The notes beneath the pieces were generated by a model that was not told the DNA's origin, ran no database searches, and saw only the letters and a list, made by a program, of their open reading frames with translations. A stretch of DNA of 64,000 nt from Ensifer canadensis (GTDB lineage Bacteria; Pseudomonadota; Alphaproteobacteria; Rhizobiales; Rhizobiaceae), in the NCBI RefSeq assembly GCF_017488845.2, contig NZ_CP083373.1, forward strand, positions 620,001 through 684,000, given 5' to 3'. The first letter of the stretch is position 1. Every line of letters starts with the position of its first letter. Shown here piece by piece: positions 1-8,397 of the stretch. The translations under genes were made by a program, and so were the position numbers.

Positions 1-1
1 C

Positions 2-70
2 GATTTCGTCGCCGTTGCCCGGCAACAGAAGAGCCGGGCGGCTGTCACCTCAGGAGGAGAAAGAAAATGA
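2..70 (+). CDS. 3' end of an upstream CDS, possibly the lsr permease
   Basis: One forward frame stays open from base 2 to a TGA at 68-70, which overlaps the lsrB start codon (ATGA at 67-70). That is the usual translational coupling between neighbouring operon genes. Only about 22 residues are visible, ending in a charged, basic tail, as is common at the cytoplasmic C-terminus of a permease. Position just before lsrB suggests the LsrC/LsrD-type permease subunit, but that rests on context alone. The other forward frames have no stop here, so this is a guess. Confidence 0.4.
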   Translation, partial: DFVAVARQQKSRAAVTSGGERK

Positions 71-1098
71 ACAACACAATCGTCAAAACCGCCGCCCTTG
101 CGGCCAGCCTTCTTGCCGGCACCGTGCTTGCATCAGGCACGGCGCAGGCCGAATCCCAGATCGCCTTCATCCCCAAGCTAGTCGGTGTCGGCTTCTTTAC
201 TAGCGGTGGGGCCGGAGCGGTAAAGGCCGGCGAAGAGGTTGGCGCCAAGGTCACCTACGACGGTCCGACCGAGCCAAGCGTCTCCGGCCAAGTGCAGTTC
301 ATCAACAACTATGTGAACCAGGGCTACAACGCCATCATCGTTTCGTCCGTTTCGCCGGATGGACTTTGCCCGGCCCTGAAGCGTGCGATGGAGCGCGGTG
401 TGCTGGTGATGACCTGGGATAGCGACGTCAATCCGGATTGCCGGAGCTACTACATCAATCAGGGCACGCCAGAACAACTCGGAGGTCTGCTTGTCGACAT
501 GGCCGGCGAGGGCGTGAAGAAGGAGAAGGCGAAGGTTGCCTTCTTCTATTCGAGCCCGACCGTCACCGACCAGAACGCCTGGGCGGAAGCTGCCAAGGCG
601 AAGATCGCCAAGGAGCATCCCGGCTGGGAGATCGTAACCACGCAATATGGCTACAACGATGCGCAGAAGTCGCTGCAGACGGCAGAAAGCATCCTGCAGA
701 CTTACCCCGATCTCGACGCGATCATCGCGCCCGACGCCAACGCCTTGCCGGCCGCAGCCCAGGCCGCTGAAAACCTGAAGCGGGCAGATGGCGTCACGAT
801 CGTCGGGTTTTCGACACCGAACGTCATGCGGCCCTACATCGAGCGGGGCACGATCAAGCGGTTCGGTCTCTGGGATGTGACCCAGCAAGGCAAGATCTCG
901 GTCTTCGTCGCGGACCACGTCTTGAAGAACGGTCCGATGAAGGTCGGTGACAAGCTGGAAGTCCCAGGCGTCGGCACGGTCGAAGTCTCGGCCAACAAGG
1001 TTCAAGGCTACGACTACGAGGCCGAAGGCAACGGTATCGTGCTGCTGCCCGCACGGACCGTCTTCACCAAGGACAATATCGGCAATTTCGATTTCTGA
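67..1098 (+). CDS. lsrB: LsrB, autoinducer-2 ABC transporter binding protein
   Basis: Periplasmic binding protein for uptake of the quorum-sensing signal AI-2 (343 residues, the usual length). A signal peptide covers residues 1-28 with cleavage after TAQA. The protein looks almost co-linear with enterobacterial LsrB as I remember it, including [14 protein letters not shown] and VTDQNAW. The six AI-2 ligands known in Salmonella LsrB (Lys35, Asp116, Asp166, Gln167, Pro220, Ala222) all appear here at a constant offset of two: K37, D118, D168, Q169, P222 and A224. This makes an AI-2 receptor far more likely than a generic rhamnose or ribose binding protein. Functional LsrB proteins are known in Sinorhizobium meliloti. 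A strong AGGAGGAG ribosome site precedes the ATG, and the start overlaps an upstream stop. The transporter ATPase and permeases must lie left of the window. Confidence 0.93.
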   Translation: MNNTIVKTAALAASLLAGTVLASGTAQAESQIAFIPKLVGVGFFTSGGAGAVKAGEEVGAKVTYDGPTEPSVSGQVQFINNYVNQGYNAIIVSSVSPDGLCPALKRAMERGVLVMTWDSDVNPDCRSYYINQGTPEQLGGLLVDMAGEGVKKEKAKVAFFYSSPTVTDQNAWAEAAKAKIAKEHPGWEIVTTQYGYNDAQKSLQTAESILQTYPDLDAIIAPDANALPAAAQAAENLKRADGVTIVGFSTPNVMRPYIERGTIKRFGLWDVTQQGKISVFVADHVLKNGPMKVGDKLEVPGVGTVEVSANKVQGYDYEAEGNGIVLLPARTVFTKDNIGNFDF

Positions 1099-1115
1099 TC
1101 TTGCAAGTACCATGC

Positions 1116-1140
1116 CGGGCGGCCAGCGAATGGCCGCCCG
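1116..1140 (+). terminator. intercistronic stem-loop after lsrB
   Basis: A perfect 10-bp GC-rich stem (1116-1125 with 1131-1140, loop GCGAA) lies 17 bases after the lsrB stop. It is followed by TTCTCATTGT rather than a clean T-run. It could be a leaky terminator or an mRNA 3'-end stabiliser. Such hairpins are typical just after binding-protein genes and allow them to be expressed above the next gene. Confidence 0.65.
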
Positions 1141-1167
1141 TTCTCATTGTGGAAATGGATAACCGTC

Positions 1168-2424
1168 ATGAAAAGCCGCTGGAACGACATCGAAGCCGAA
1201 AGTTACAAGGAGGCGGCCCGTGCCACCGGACATGATGAGGCATTGGGTATGCGCATCTATACCTCGCGCATCATAGGCGGCGATCCGGACCTCGTGCTGC
1301 ACGGTGGAGGCAATACCTCGGTCAAGGTGACGGGCGAGGACGGCCGCGCGCTCATGCATATCAAAGGCAGCGGCTGGGATCTCGACACGATCGAGGCGCC
1401 TGGCCTGCCAGCGGTGCGATTGCCGGAGCTTTTGGCCGCGCGCGACGGGCCGAGGCTCTCCGATCCCGATATGGTCACCTTGCTGCGCGCCAATCTGCTG
1501 GATGCCAGCGCGCCCAATCCTTCGGTCGAGGCGCTTTTGCATGCCTTCATCCCCCACGAGTTCGTCGACCATACGCATGCAACCGCGATCCTGGCGCTAG
1601 CGGATCAACCTGACATGCGGGATGCCGTCGAGCGCATCTACGGCGGTCGCGTAGCCTTCGTGCCGTATGTGATGCCAGGTTTTGACCTGTCTATCGAAGC
1701 AGCTCGCATCTTTCAGGCCTACCCCAATTGCGAGGGCCTCTGGCTCGAAAGCCATGGGTTGTTCACATTCGCTGATACGGCGCGGGGTTCGTACGAATTG
1801 ATGATCGAGTTTGTAACATTGGCCGAGGAGGAACTGGCGAGCAAAGGGATTAAACTGACCGGTCCGCAACAGAGCGACCGGGGGTCGGATAGTGTGCTGC
1901 AAACACACCTTATCGCAGTGCTGTCTGGAGAAGGCACGCCCTTTGCCTCCGGCGTTTCGCTGGACTATCGCTCAACGGAGGCAATACGTCAGCACGTGCG
2001 CAAGAGCAATGTCGAAGAGATTGCCCTTCGCGGCACCGTTACGCCAGATCACGTCATTCGCATCAAGCCTTGGCCGATGTTCATTGACGCAGGTGCGCGT
2101 GATCTCGAAATCGAACAGGCGCTGGAGAGTTACAAGGAGCGCTACCGCGCTTACTTCAATCGCCACGCCGCGCACTCAGCAGAGCCGAAAACCATGCTCG
2201 ATCCCTATCCGCGTGTCGTGGTCGTGCGTGGAGAGGGCATGTTTAACATCGGCACCAACGTAAAGGCCGCCAAAATCGGCGGAGATCTTTGCGAGCAGGC
2301 GACACGTGCGATCAATGCTGCTGAGTCGTATGGCCGATTCACGCCAATTGGAGAGGCCGACTTGTTCGCCATGGAGTACTGGGTTCTCGAACAGGCGAAA
2401 CTGAAGGTCACTCAGGCAAACTGA
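1168..2424 (+). CDS. class II aldolase/adducin family protein, single domain
   Basis: Zn-dependent class II (fuculose/rhamnulose-phosphate type) aldolase fold, 418 residues. Typical features are the HGGGNTSVK substrate-phosphate loop, the HTHATA metal-ligand segment, and LESHGLFTF with a further ligand His. The region ending in LDPYPRVVVVRGEGMF and EYWVLEQAKL closely resembles the N-terminal half of the rhizobial bifunctional aldolase/short-chain dehydrogenase (RhaD type, about 700 residues). There the dehydrogenase domain follows at this point. Here the protein stops a few residues later, and no dehydrogenase sequence is visible downstream. I chose the ATG at 1168; a TTG at 1147 in the same frame is less likely. 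It follows lsrB after a hairpin, so it may act on an aldol product of the imported sugar-like ligand, but the substrate is unknown. Confidence 0.8.
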   Translation: MKSRWNDIEAESYKEAARATGHDEALGMRIYTSRIIGGDPDLVLHGGGNTSVKVTGEDGRALMHIKGSGWDLDTIEAPGLPAVRLPELLAARDGPRLSDPDMVTLLRANLLDASAPNPSVEALLHAFIPHEFVDHTHATAILALADQPDMRDAVERIYGGRVAFVPYVMPGFDLSIEAARIFQAYPNCEGLWLESHGLFTFADTARGSYELMIEFVTLAEEELASKGIKLTGPQQSDRGSDSVLQTHLIAVLSGEGTPFASGVSLDYRSTEAIRQHVRKSNVEEIALRGTVTPDHVIRIKPWPMFIDAGARDLEIEQALESYKERYRAYFNRHAAHSAEPKTMLDPYPRVVVVRGEGMFNIGTNVKAAKIGGDLCEQATRAINAAESYGRFTPIGEADLFAMEYWVLEQAKLKVTQAN

Positions 2425-2827
2425 GCCGGAAGACGGCAGCGGCGATTATGGCTGTATCGGCGCATGGCAAACACAAGAATTGGCGCCGTTTTCCGCGTGG
2501 CTGCTTGACCGGGGATCGTCTCTAACCTGCGGGTATGCCGCATGCCATCGCCGCGCATCAACTGTTTTTTTACTTGAAGAATTCTTCGATATTGGCCGGA
2601 GTTTTTTGCCGGTTATGTTGGGTACGTTGCACCCAACTCCTTGGTCATGCTGGCGACGTGTTTTCGCGAGGCGGATTGCCAAACTCTAGTCCAGAAGCGA
2701 CAAGCCACCGGACATTCGCGTGGTAGTTTTAGAAAAAAACATGCTCCATAATGGGTCCGGTCTTTAACTTCCTCTTGTTGTCTCACGGACAGTCCCTATT
2801 ACCTGCGACGACACGCCCTCTACTTCC
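2425..2827. other. intergenic region, nothing recognised
   Basis: 403 bases between the aldolase and a convergent nucleotidyltransferase gene. Only short, low-quality open frames are present, and no dehydrogenase remnant, tRNA or insertion-sequence end could be identified. Confidence 0.5.
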
Positions 2828-3925
2828 TCACTGCCGATCTTCGGGGCGTTCCTTGCCGATCTCCTGATTACCCCGCCGCAGAACTTGGAAGAGCATCTTT
2901 CGGCCTTGCTCCGTCAACAAGTCCGTACCCTCCTGCAGAGCCTCGCGCCATGCAGGTCCGCGCTCTTCGGCTTCTTCATATGCAAGTGCAAAGTCGGATG
3001 CCCGCCGCGTCTCGTAGAGAGCTTCGAAGAGGAGTTCGGCCTGTTTAAGGTCTTTGTCGCGCTTCAGAACGAAGTGGCCGTCCGTTCGGCGCTTGGTCGC
3101 AATGATAAGCTTGTGAACAGCGTACCGAGACGGCTCCGGAACATTAACCGGGATACCGCTCTTGTGCAGCAGCACCGTTCTCATCGGATCTCGGATGAGG
3201 AAGTCCAAGTAGCGCAGCGGATCTGCGCTGGCACCGCCGAGAGCGGGCATCGTTGACGGCTGATCGCTATAGTCGTCGGAACCGCGGTTGGAGGTCAGGA
3301 ACTCCACCCTGTAGCCGCGCTTGGTTTGGAACGCACTCGACGCTGCCGATCCCGATCGATGCGGGACAGGCCGGAAGGTGGGATCGACCGAGCGCAGGAG
3401 ATCGAGGATCGGGGGGAGGGAATCTTCGACCTCCCGGCTGACGGCGTAGTCTTGAGCGATGTCAGCATCGCCCGTTAGGATCGCCGCCATGGGCAGGCGC
3501 ACGCCGAGGATGCCGCTGTAGGTCTGGAAGGCCACCGTGCCGATGAGGACGCCGCGGAGCCGAAATAGGCCTCCGGCTGCGAGCGCCTCGACGATATCGC
3601 CGGACATGGGGTCGGGCGCGATCATGCCTCCTTGCCGGGTCAGCGAGGCCACGATGCGCCTGCGATCCCGCAGACTGTCCTTGTCACGTTTGAAGTCCTC
3701 GACGCGCTGCGCGATCTCCTCATCGTCAGCAGGACCGACGTAGCGGCGCTTCTTGCCGCCCGAGCCATCCGGCATGTCGAAATACCAGTAGCGCTTGCCC
3801 TTGACCTCTGATGTGATGAAACGGCCCTCGGGCGGGAAGTCTGCTGTCCATGCCGCGTCCATAGTCCTCTGCGCCAGCTCAGCAAGCATCGTCTGGTACA
3901 TGAGGTCAATGTTCTTCAACGTCAT
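2828..3925 (-). CDS. GSU2403-family nucleotidyltransferase-fold protein
   Basis: About 365 residues. Segments such as IDLMYQTMLAELAQR, KRRYVGPADDEEIAQRVE, RLRGVLIGTVAFQTYSGILGVRLP, GDADIAQ and RYLDFLIRDP match my memory of the GSU2403 (NTP_transf_8) family. The GDADIA part would carry the nucleotidyltransferase metal-binding acidic residues. The family is uncharacterised but often sits in accessory or defence-like islands, and it resembles AbiEii-type toxins in fold. The open frame extends upstream to 4060, but the first 45 residues lack family character; the ATG at 3925 (MTLKNIDLMYQ) fits better, although its AGGAG sits unusually close to the start. It is monocistronic here, convergent with the aldolase and next to a broken antitoxin gene. 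Confidence 0.72.
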   Translation of the reverse strand: MTLKNIDLMYQTMLAELAQRTMDAAWTADFPPEGRFITSEVKGKRYWYFDMPDGSGGKKRRYVGPADDEEIAQRVEDFKRDKDSLRDRRRIVASLTRQGGMIAPDPMSGDIVEALAAGGLFRLRGVLIGTVAFQTYSGILGVRLPMAAILTGDADIAQDYAVSREVEDSLPPILDLLRSVDPTFRPVPHRSGSAASSAFQTKRGYRVEFLTSNRGSDDYSDQPSTMPALGGASADPLRYLDFLIRDPMRTVLLHKSGIPVNVPEPSRYAVHKLIIATKRRTDGHFVLKRDKDLKQAELLFEALYETRRASDFALAYEEAEERGPAWREALQEGTDLLTEQGRKMLFQVLRRGNQEIGKERPEDRQ

Positions 3926-4240
3926 CTCCTTCGAGTTGTGACCGTTTACGCAAATATGGTCATAACAGAAAGGAGGCAGGACGGGAACAGGTTGGAGACG
4001 GTTGTAGCGTGGACCGGGGTTCCGTCCGTGGTTACGATTTGAGACCAAGGTATTCAGCACCTTCGAGAAGGCATTTATGGTCTATCTGTATTTAACCAAT
4101 CTCGGGGAGCCTTGGATAGCAGTTATTTAGCTCCCTTGTCGATTTCACGTCGCGTACGGCGCCGTGTGCTTCGTCAGTGCAGAGCGTGACTGCATTGAGG
4201 CAACATTGCAGTCAATGAAATCGAATAGGAAGGTCTGACT
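3926..4240. other. intergenic region with mild AT enrichment
   Basis: Upstream region of the leftward nucleotidyltransferase and of the broken antitoxin. It contains the long open N-terminal extension of the former, judged non-coding. No clear operator was identified. Confidence 0.4.
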
Positions 4241-4480
4241 ATGGCTATCCTGACAGCCTGATGAAGTGCACCGTGCATTGCGTGTTCGGGCAGCTAATCA
4301 CGGCCGCAGCACAGAGGCGGAAGTACGCGAGATTTTGGAACGTGCGGTAAAGTCCGAACAGCGTGTCCGCATAGGCGACGCCTTGGCTGAGTTGAGCGGG
4401 CGGCTTGGATTGTCCAATGAGGATTTTGAAGTGTTTGACCAGGTGCGAGACAAAGCGCGGGCTGAGCCAATGAAGCCGGC
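4241..4480 (+). pseudogene. FitA/VapB-type antitoxin, frameshifted and orphan
   Basis: The ATG at 4241 begins MAILT and runs into a stop at once. From 4257 a second frame reads PDEVHRALRVRAANHGRSTEAEVREIL and continues through RIGDALAELSGRLGLSNEDFEVFDQVRDKARAEPM. This is the ribbon-helix-helix antitoxin (FitA/plasmid stability StbC type), lacking the short linker usually found between the two parts. A small deletion (about 11 bases if the usual VRNL linker was present) explains both the frameshift and the missing residues. After AEPM the frame drifts into unrelated sequence, and no PIN-domain toxin follows. It looks like a decayed toxin-antitoxin module whose toxin has been lost. Confidence 0.7.
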
Positions 4481-4676
4481 CCCGAGCCGCCAGCAGATCC
4501 ATGACTTTGGCGAGATAATGAAAGGAAAGAACCGACGCCTGCGATGGCGCAAACCCCGTGACCTAAAAGGCACCTTGACCAGCCCATCGAGCTCGGCAAG
4601 CTTCTCGGCTGCCAAGGTTGGACCCAAATCGGTTCCTGCTCGCCTGCCATTGGAACCCGCTTGATTAAAGCCGGAG

Positions 4677-5570
4677 TCACGCCAGCGTGTTGGTTGTCCT
4701 CAAGGCTTCGTCGAGTGCCCTGCGTCCGTTCCCGGCAAGCCAAGATCGGAAAGTGAGTAGCTCTGGGTTGATCTCACGCATGGCGTTCAGATCGACACAT
4801 TCTGCAAGCGGACCATCTTCCAAGCTCTTCGCCATGTGTGCGAGGTCCGCATTCGCCGCGAGAACGTCATCGGAAAAGCGTGCGTAGGCGATTGGACGAC
4901 CGGCGCCTTCGGTAAGGGCGGCTTCAAGCTCGTGCCCCGTCACGCGGTCGCTTGCGATCTTCAAAGTCATGCCGCCGAAGCGGGTCTTGTCGGCAAACAC
5001 CGCAGCAACGAATTTGCCGATGTCCTCCACCGCGGTAAGCTGGATTGAATGATCCGGTCTGATCAGGGATACCAATCGTCCCTCATCCAAACCGAAACCA
5101 GGTCGTACGAGCATTTCCATGAAGATCATCGGCCGGACGATGGTCGTGGTGATGCGGAGTTCTCGAACGTGCGCTTCGATGCGAGGCTTGGCATCGAAAC
5201 GCGCGACACCTGTCAGTTCATCCCCAACGCTAGCGCCTGAAGAATAAACGAGATGGTCGACACCGATTTCGGCTGCCAGATCAGCAATTGAGATACCGTA
5301 GCGGACTTCGTCTTCTGCCGCTAAGTTGGCCGGCAGTACGCTGAAAACACCATAGGTGTCTTTCATAGCTGCGCGGATCACGTCCGTGTCTTCGAAGGCG
5401 CCCTGCACAAGCTCGACGCCTGTAATCTCCAGCTCTAAAGACGCGGCATCAGTGGAATTCAAAACAAGCGCGCGAACAGGCCATCCCACCTTCAATAAGG
5501 CTTTGGCAACAGATCCTCCCTGCCGTCCGGTGGCGCCGAAAACAAAAATTGGCTGTTTGCCATTGGTCAT
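4677..5570 (-). CDS. NmrA-like NAD(P)-binding protein
   Basis: 297 residues with an N-terminal Rossmann motif IFVFGATGRQGGSVAKALL (GxxGxxG) and VYSSGASVGDE in place of a classical YxxxK site. This is typical of the NmrA/HSCARG atypical short-chain dehydrogenases that sense the NAD(P)H ratio or act as quinone or isoflavone-type reductases. The open frame begins at 5660, but the ATG at 5570 (MTNGKQPIFVFGATG) places the nucleotide motif at the expected position. It is divergent from an HxlR regulator 92 bases away, a very common pairing in which the regulator senses electrophiles and controls the reductase. Confidence 0.82.
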   Translation of the reverse strand: MTNGKQPIFVFGATGRQGGSVAKALLKVGWPVRALVLNSTDAASLELEITGVELVQGAFEDTDVIRAAMKDTYGVFSVLPANLAAEDEVRYGISIADLAAEIGVDHLVYSSGASVGDELTGVARFDAKPRIEAHVRELRITTTIVRPMIFMEMLVRPGFGLDEGRLVSLIRPDHSIQLTAVEDIGKFVAAVFADKTRFGGMTLKIASDRVTGHELEAALTEGAGRPIAYARFSDDVLAANADLAHMAKSLEDGPLAECVDLNAMREINPELLTFRSWLAGNGRRALDEALRTTNTLA

Positions 5571-5575
5571 TGAAA

Positions 5576-5599
5576 ACCCTCGTGTTGAACAACAAGGGT
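5576..5599. promoter_or_regulatory. candidate HxlR operator
   Basis: Interrupted inverted repeat: ACCCT (5576-5580) and TGTTG (5583-5587) mirror CAACA (5590-5594) and AGGGT (5595-5599). It lies in the 92-bp divergent region, immediately upstream of the NmrA-like start. Position and symmetry suit binding by the neighbouring HxlR dimer. Inference only. Confidence 0.45.
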
Positions 5600-5662
5600 C
5601 ATCCATATATACGAATGGAAAACCGCTGGAAGACGGCACATTTTTCAGCGTCAGGCACAAGG

Positions 5663-6073
5663 ATGATACCCTTGGACAAACAACTCCATGCCGATGCGCT
5701 GCAAGGATCAGAGGGTAATCGGCTGTTCAGACCTATCCCGGCAAACGGGGTGTGCACGCTGCTGGGCGACAAATGGACTGTTCAAGTCCTTTGGCGCCTT
5801 TCGCTCGCGGAGGAGCATCGGCTCCGCTTCTCAGCCCTTAAGAAAGAGGTTGATGGCGTCACCCAGCGGATGTTGACGCTTACACTGCGCAATCTGGAGC
5901 GTAACGGCCTCGTTGTGCGCCATTATTTTCCCGAAGTGCCGCCGCGTGTCGAATATGAGCTGACCGAGATGGGCGGCGGGGCTTTGCGCGCCCTTGAAGG
6001 GTTCAACTTTTGGGTCCGTGATAATCTGCACACCATCCAGGAATACCGTCGCGCTTACGACGATGCCAAGTAG
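5663..6073 (+). CDS. HxlR-family transcriptional regulator
   Basis: About 136 residues, the normal length for this winged-helix family. Typical features are the early Cys (GVCTLLGDKWTVQVLWRL), the wing-helix segment RFSALKKEVDGVTQRMLTLTLRNLERNGLVVR, the beta-wing PEVPPRVEYELTEMG, and a C-terminal helix for dimerisation. The single Cys before LLGDKW is the residue used for thiol-based sensing in several relatives (HypR, QorR/YodB). The ATG at 5663 gives the usual short N-terminus; an in-frame ATG at 5615 is possible. It probably regulates the divergent NmrA-like gene. Confidence 0.85.
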   Translation: MIPLDKQLHADALQGSEGNRLFRPIPANGVCTLLGDKWTVQVLWRLSLAEEHRLRFSALKKEVDGVTQRMLTLTLRNLERNGLVVRHYFPEVPPRVEYELTEMGGGALRALEGFNFWVRDNLHTIQEYRRAYDDAK

Positions 6074-6404
6074 TTAACACAAGCGTCGTTTTCTACTCGA
6101 CGACTGCGGGACTACCGGTAGTTCCTCCCGCAAGATCCGCTTTCGGGCAATTTTGCGCTGTTCACTGTCGGTGCCGACTATCTCATCAAACTCTGTGCTT
6201 GGTCGGAAATCAGCCGGCATGCGTATCGGCTGCGTTGCGAAAACATTATAGCTGGTCGAAGTTATAATGTTTCTGCGTAAACGTTATAACTCTCCTGCTG
6301 GCATTAGCCGCGGTCGATCTTTGCAAGAGTCTGCGCCCGGTCGAGAACGCACGTGGAACTCGGAACTGGGAACTCGTTCATCGTTCGTGTTCTGTCGAGC
6401 GCTT
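6074..6404. other. convergent intergenic region with AT-rich inverted repeat
   Basis: 331 bases between the stops of the HxlR gene and the leftward LLM gene. It contains a perfect 10-bp inverted repeat, AAACATTATA (6241-6250) and TATAATGTTT (6263-6272), with a further related copy AAACGTTATAA at about 6279-6289. No gene was recognised. Confidence 0.6.
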
Positions 6405-7712
6405 TTATTCCGGGTAGGGGAGGCCATAACGCTCGCGGACCGTTCGCTCTTCATACCGAGTGCGGTAGACGCCGCGATCCTGCAGGATGGGCACGACCTT
6501 GTCGATGAACTCCTCGATATCGTCAGGGGCGCGTGGTGGCTGCAATGTATAGCCATCCACGGTTCCGTCAGCCCAAAGATCAATGATGGCTTCGGAGACC
6601 TCCTCCGGCGTGCCGAGCAGCAGACGGTGATGGCCCTCCGAGCGGCGCACGACTTGTCTTGCCGTAAGCTTCTCGTGTTTCAGCAGGTCCGAGAGCCCGA
6701 GGCCCATGCCCACCGCCTGAAGCCGGTTGGGATCGGGGACGAAGCGTTCGGCATCGAGAACGGCATCCGGGTCAAAGCCGCCAGGATTGATACCGTTCTC
6801 CTTGGCAAACCTCGCGATCAGCGCGTCTTCAGAGCCGGCGCCGCTGAACAGTTCGTGCTTGCGCAACGCCTCCTTTCTTGTCTCACCGAGGATGACCACG
6901 AGCCCGGGCACGATGCGGATGCCGGCCGGATCACGGCCAAGGGCGGCAGCGCGACCTCTGACTTTCGCGCCGAATGCCCGGCCGGCGGCGCGGGAGAGGA
7001 TATTGCAGTAGATAATTTCGCCATGGCGCGCGGCGAGATCAATCCCGCCCTCCGATGCCCCTGCCTGCGCGATTACCGGGTGACCCTGAGGGCCGCGCGG
7101 CACATTGAGCGGTCCCCTGACGCTGAAGTGGTCGCCTTCGTGGTCGATCGCCTGGGCGCTTGCCGCGTCCCAGAACCGATCGTCGGGGACGCTGCCCTCG
7201 CGGGCAGGATCCCAGCTTGCCCAGAGTTTCTTGGCGACATCGAGAAACTCGGAAGCCTTGGCGTAGCGCTCGTTGCGCGGTGGCAGGGGTGCCGAGCCGA
7301 AATTGGCGGCGACATTCGGGTTAAAGGACGAGACGATGTTGATGATCAGCCGGCCGCCGGAAGTGATATCCGTCGACTGGGTGCGGCGAGCCAGATTGTA
7401 GGGTGAGTTGTAGGTGGACGACATCGTCGCCACGAAGCCGATGTCGGGCACCTGTGCCGCCAGGGCCGTACAAAGGATCAGCGGGTCGATCGTGTGGAAC
7501 GGCCGGCTGTTCGGGTCGGTCATCATCGCCGGATGGTCGGAGAAGAACACGGCGTCGAACAGCCCCCTGTGCGCGAGCTCGGTCAGGCGGCGGTAATAGT
7601 CCGGATCGTAGATGTCGTGACGGTCGCCAGTGCGGTATTTCCAGGCGGCCGGCAAATAGCCTGTCGTGTTGATGCCGACATTGAGGTTGAGCTTGCGCGT
7701 CTTGCGGGACAT
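6405..7712 (-). CDS. LLM flavin monooxygenase of the NtaA/SnaA/DszA family
   Basis: About 435 residues, the length of DszA (dibenzothiophene sulfone monooxygenase) and NtaA. These two-component enzymes use reduced FMN and O2 to cleave C-S or C-N bonds. Family signatures include GYLPAAWKY at the N-terminus, ATMSSTYNSPYNLAR, SGGRLIINIVSSFN, ERYAKASEFLDVAKKLWASWD, FSVRGPLNVPRGPQGHPVIAQAG, and the C-terminal VDGYTLQPPRAPDDIEEFIDKVVPILQDRG. It is the last gene of a seven-gene leftward operon with DszB-like and DszC-like genes, which makes an organosulfur substrate more likely than nitrilotriacetate. The ATG at 7712 is preferred over 7721. No dedicated flavin reductase gene was found in the operon; the SDR/NmrA genes do not obviously supply FMNH2. 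Confidence 0.85.
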   Translation of the reverse strand: MSRKTRKLNLNVGINTTGYLPAAWKYRTGDRHDIYDPDYYRRLTELAHRGLFDAVFFSDHPAMMTDPNSRPFHTIDPLILCTALAAQVPDIGFVATMSSTYNSPYNLARRTQSTDITSGGRLIINIVSSFNPNVAANFGSAPLPPRNERYAKASEFLDVAKKLWASWDPAREGSVPDDRFWDAASAQAIDHEGDHFSVRGPLNVPRGPQGHPVIAQAGASEGGIDLAARHGEIIYCNILSRAAGRAFGAKVRGRAAALGRDPAGIRIVPGLVVILGETRKEALRKHELFSGAGSEDALIARFAKENGINPGGFDPDAVLDAERFVPDPNRLQAVGMGLGLSDLLKHEKLTARQVVRRSEGHHRLLLGTPEEVSEAIIDLWADGTVDGYTLQPPRAPDDIEEFIDKVVPILQDRGVYRTRYEERTVRERYGLPYPE

Positions 7713-7727
7713 GCCAATCACTGTCCT

Positions 7728-8378
7728 TCAATAGGCTGCGGTGAAGCGGCGGCGGATGAACTGTCCTTGGTCCAGCTCATCGAGAATGGCGATGGCGAAG
7801 TCGGCCTCCGAAATGCGACTTTCGCCCGCTTCGTCGCGCAACAGCCGGTCTTCGCCAAGCCTGTAGGTGCCGGTTCTCTCGCCGGCCTTGATCGAAAGCG
7901 GCGGAGAGACATAGGTCCAGTCGAGATCGTGTTCGCCGCGCTTCAAGCTGCGCAGGATCTCGCGGTTGCGCAACGTATGGGCCTTGTGTTCGACGGGATA
8001 AAAGTCGCTGTCGACAACGTCGACACCGGGGCTCGCCTCCAGGCTGCCCACGCCGCCGACGATGATGATGCGGCGGACGCCCGCTTGCTTCACGCCGGCA
8101 AATAGCGCCGCGTGGGCATCTCGGATCAGTTCCGCGGCCACTTCTGCGGAATGACGGCGCAAACCTGGGCTATAGGCACTGATGACGGCATCGTGTCCTT
8201 TGACGATGCTTGCGACCGCGCTCGCATCGGCGATATCGGCCTTGCGCAGGGTGAGGCGCTCTTCGGGTTCGATGTCGGTGGACCGGGTGACGGCTGTCAC
8301 ACGACGGCCACGCGACAGCGCCTCCCTGCGGATATTGCTGCCGATGTTTCCGGAGGCGCCGAAGACGACGATGGACAT
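7728..8378 (-). CDS. NmrA/SDR-type NAD(P)-binding reductase
   Basis: 216 residues starting MSIVVFGASGNIGSNIRREAL, a GxxGxxG Rossmann motif. VIIVGGVGSLEASPG-like and DLDWTYVSPP segments place it with the atypical SDR_a5/NmrA group (NAD(P)-dependent oxidoreductase, YwnB-like). Its role may be reduction of a carbonyl intermediate made by the monooxygenases or protection from reactive products. It lies between the FAD monooxygenase and LLM genes, with tight spacing on both sides, in the same leftward operon. Confidence 0.8.
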   Translation of the reverse strand: MSIVVFGASGNIGSNIRREALSRGRRVTAVTRSTDIEPEERLTLRKADIADASAVASIVKGHDAVISAYSPGLRRHSAEVAAELIRDAHAALFAGVKQAGVRRIIIVGGVGSLEASPGVDVVDSDFYPVEHKAHTLRNREILRSLKRGEHDLDWTYVSPPLSIKAGERTGTYRLGEDRLLRDEAGESRISEADFAIAILDELDQGQFIRRRFTAAY

Positions 8379-8397
8379 GATCAGATCTTTCCTGGGA

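Noticed and set aside
6267..7406. 379-codon forward frame
   Set aside because: Antisense shadow of the DszA-family gene; no domain.
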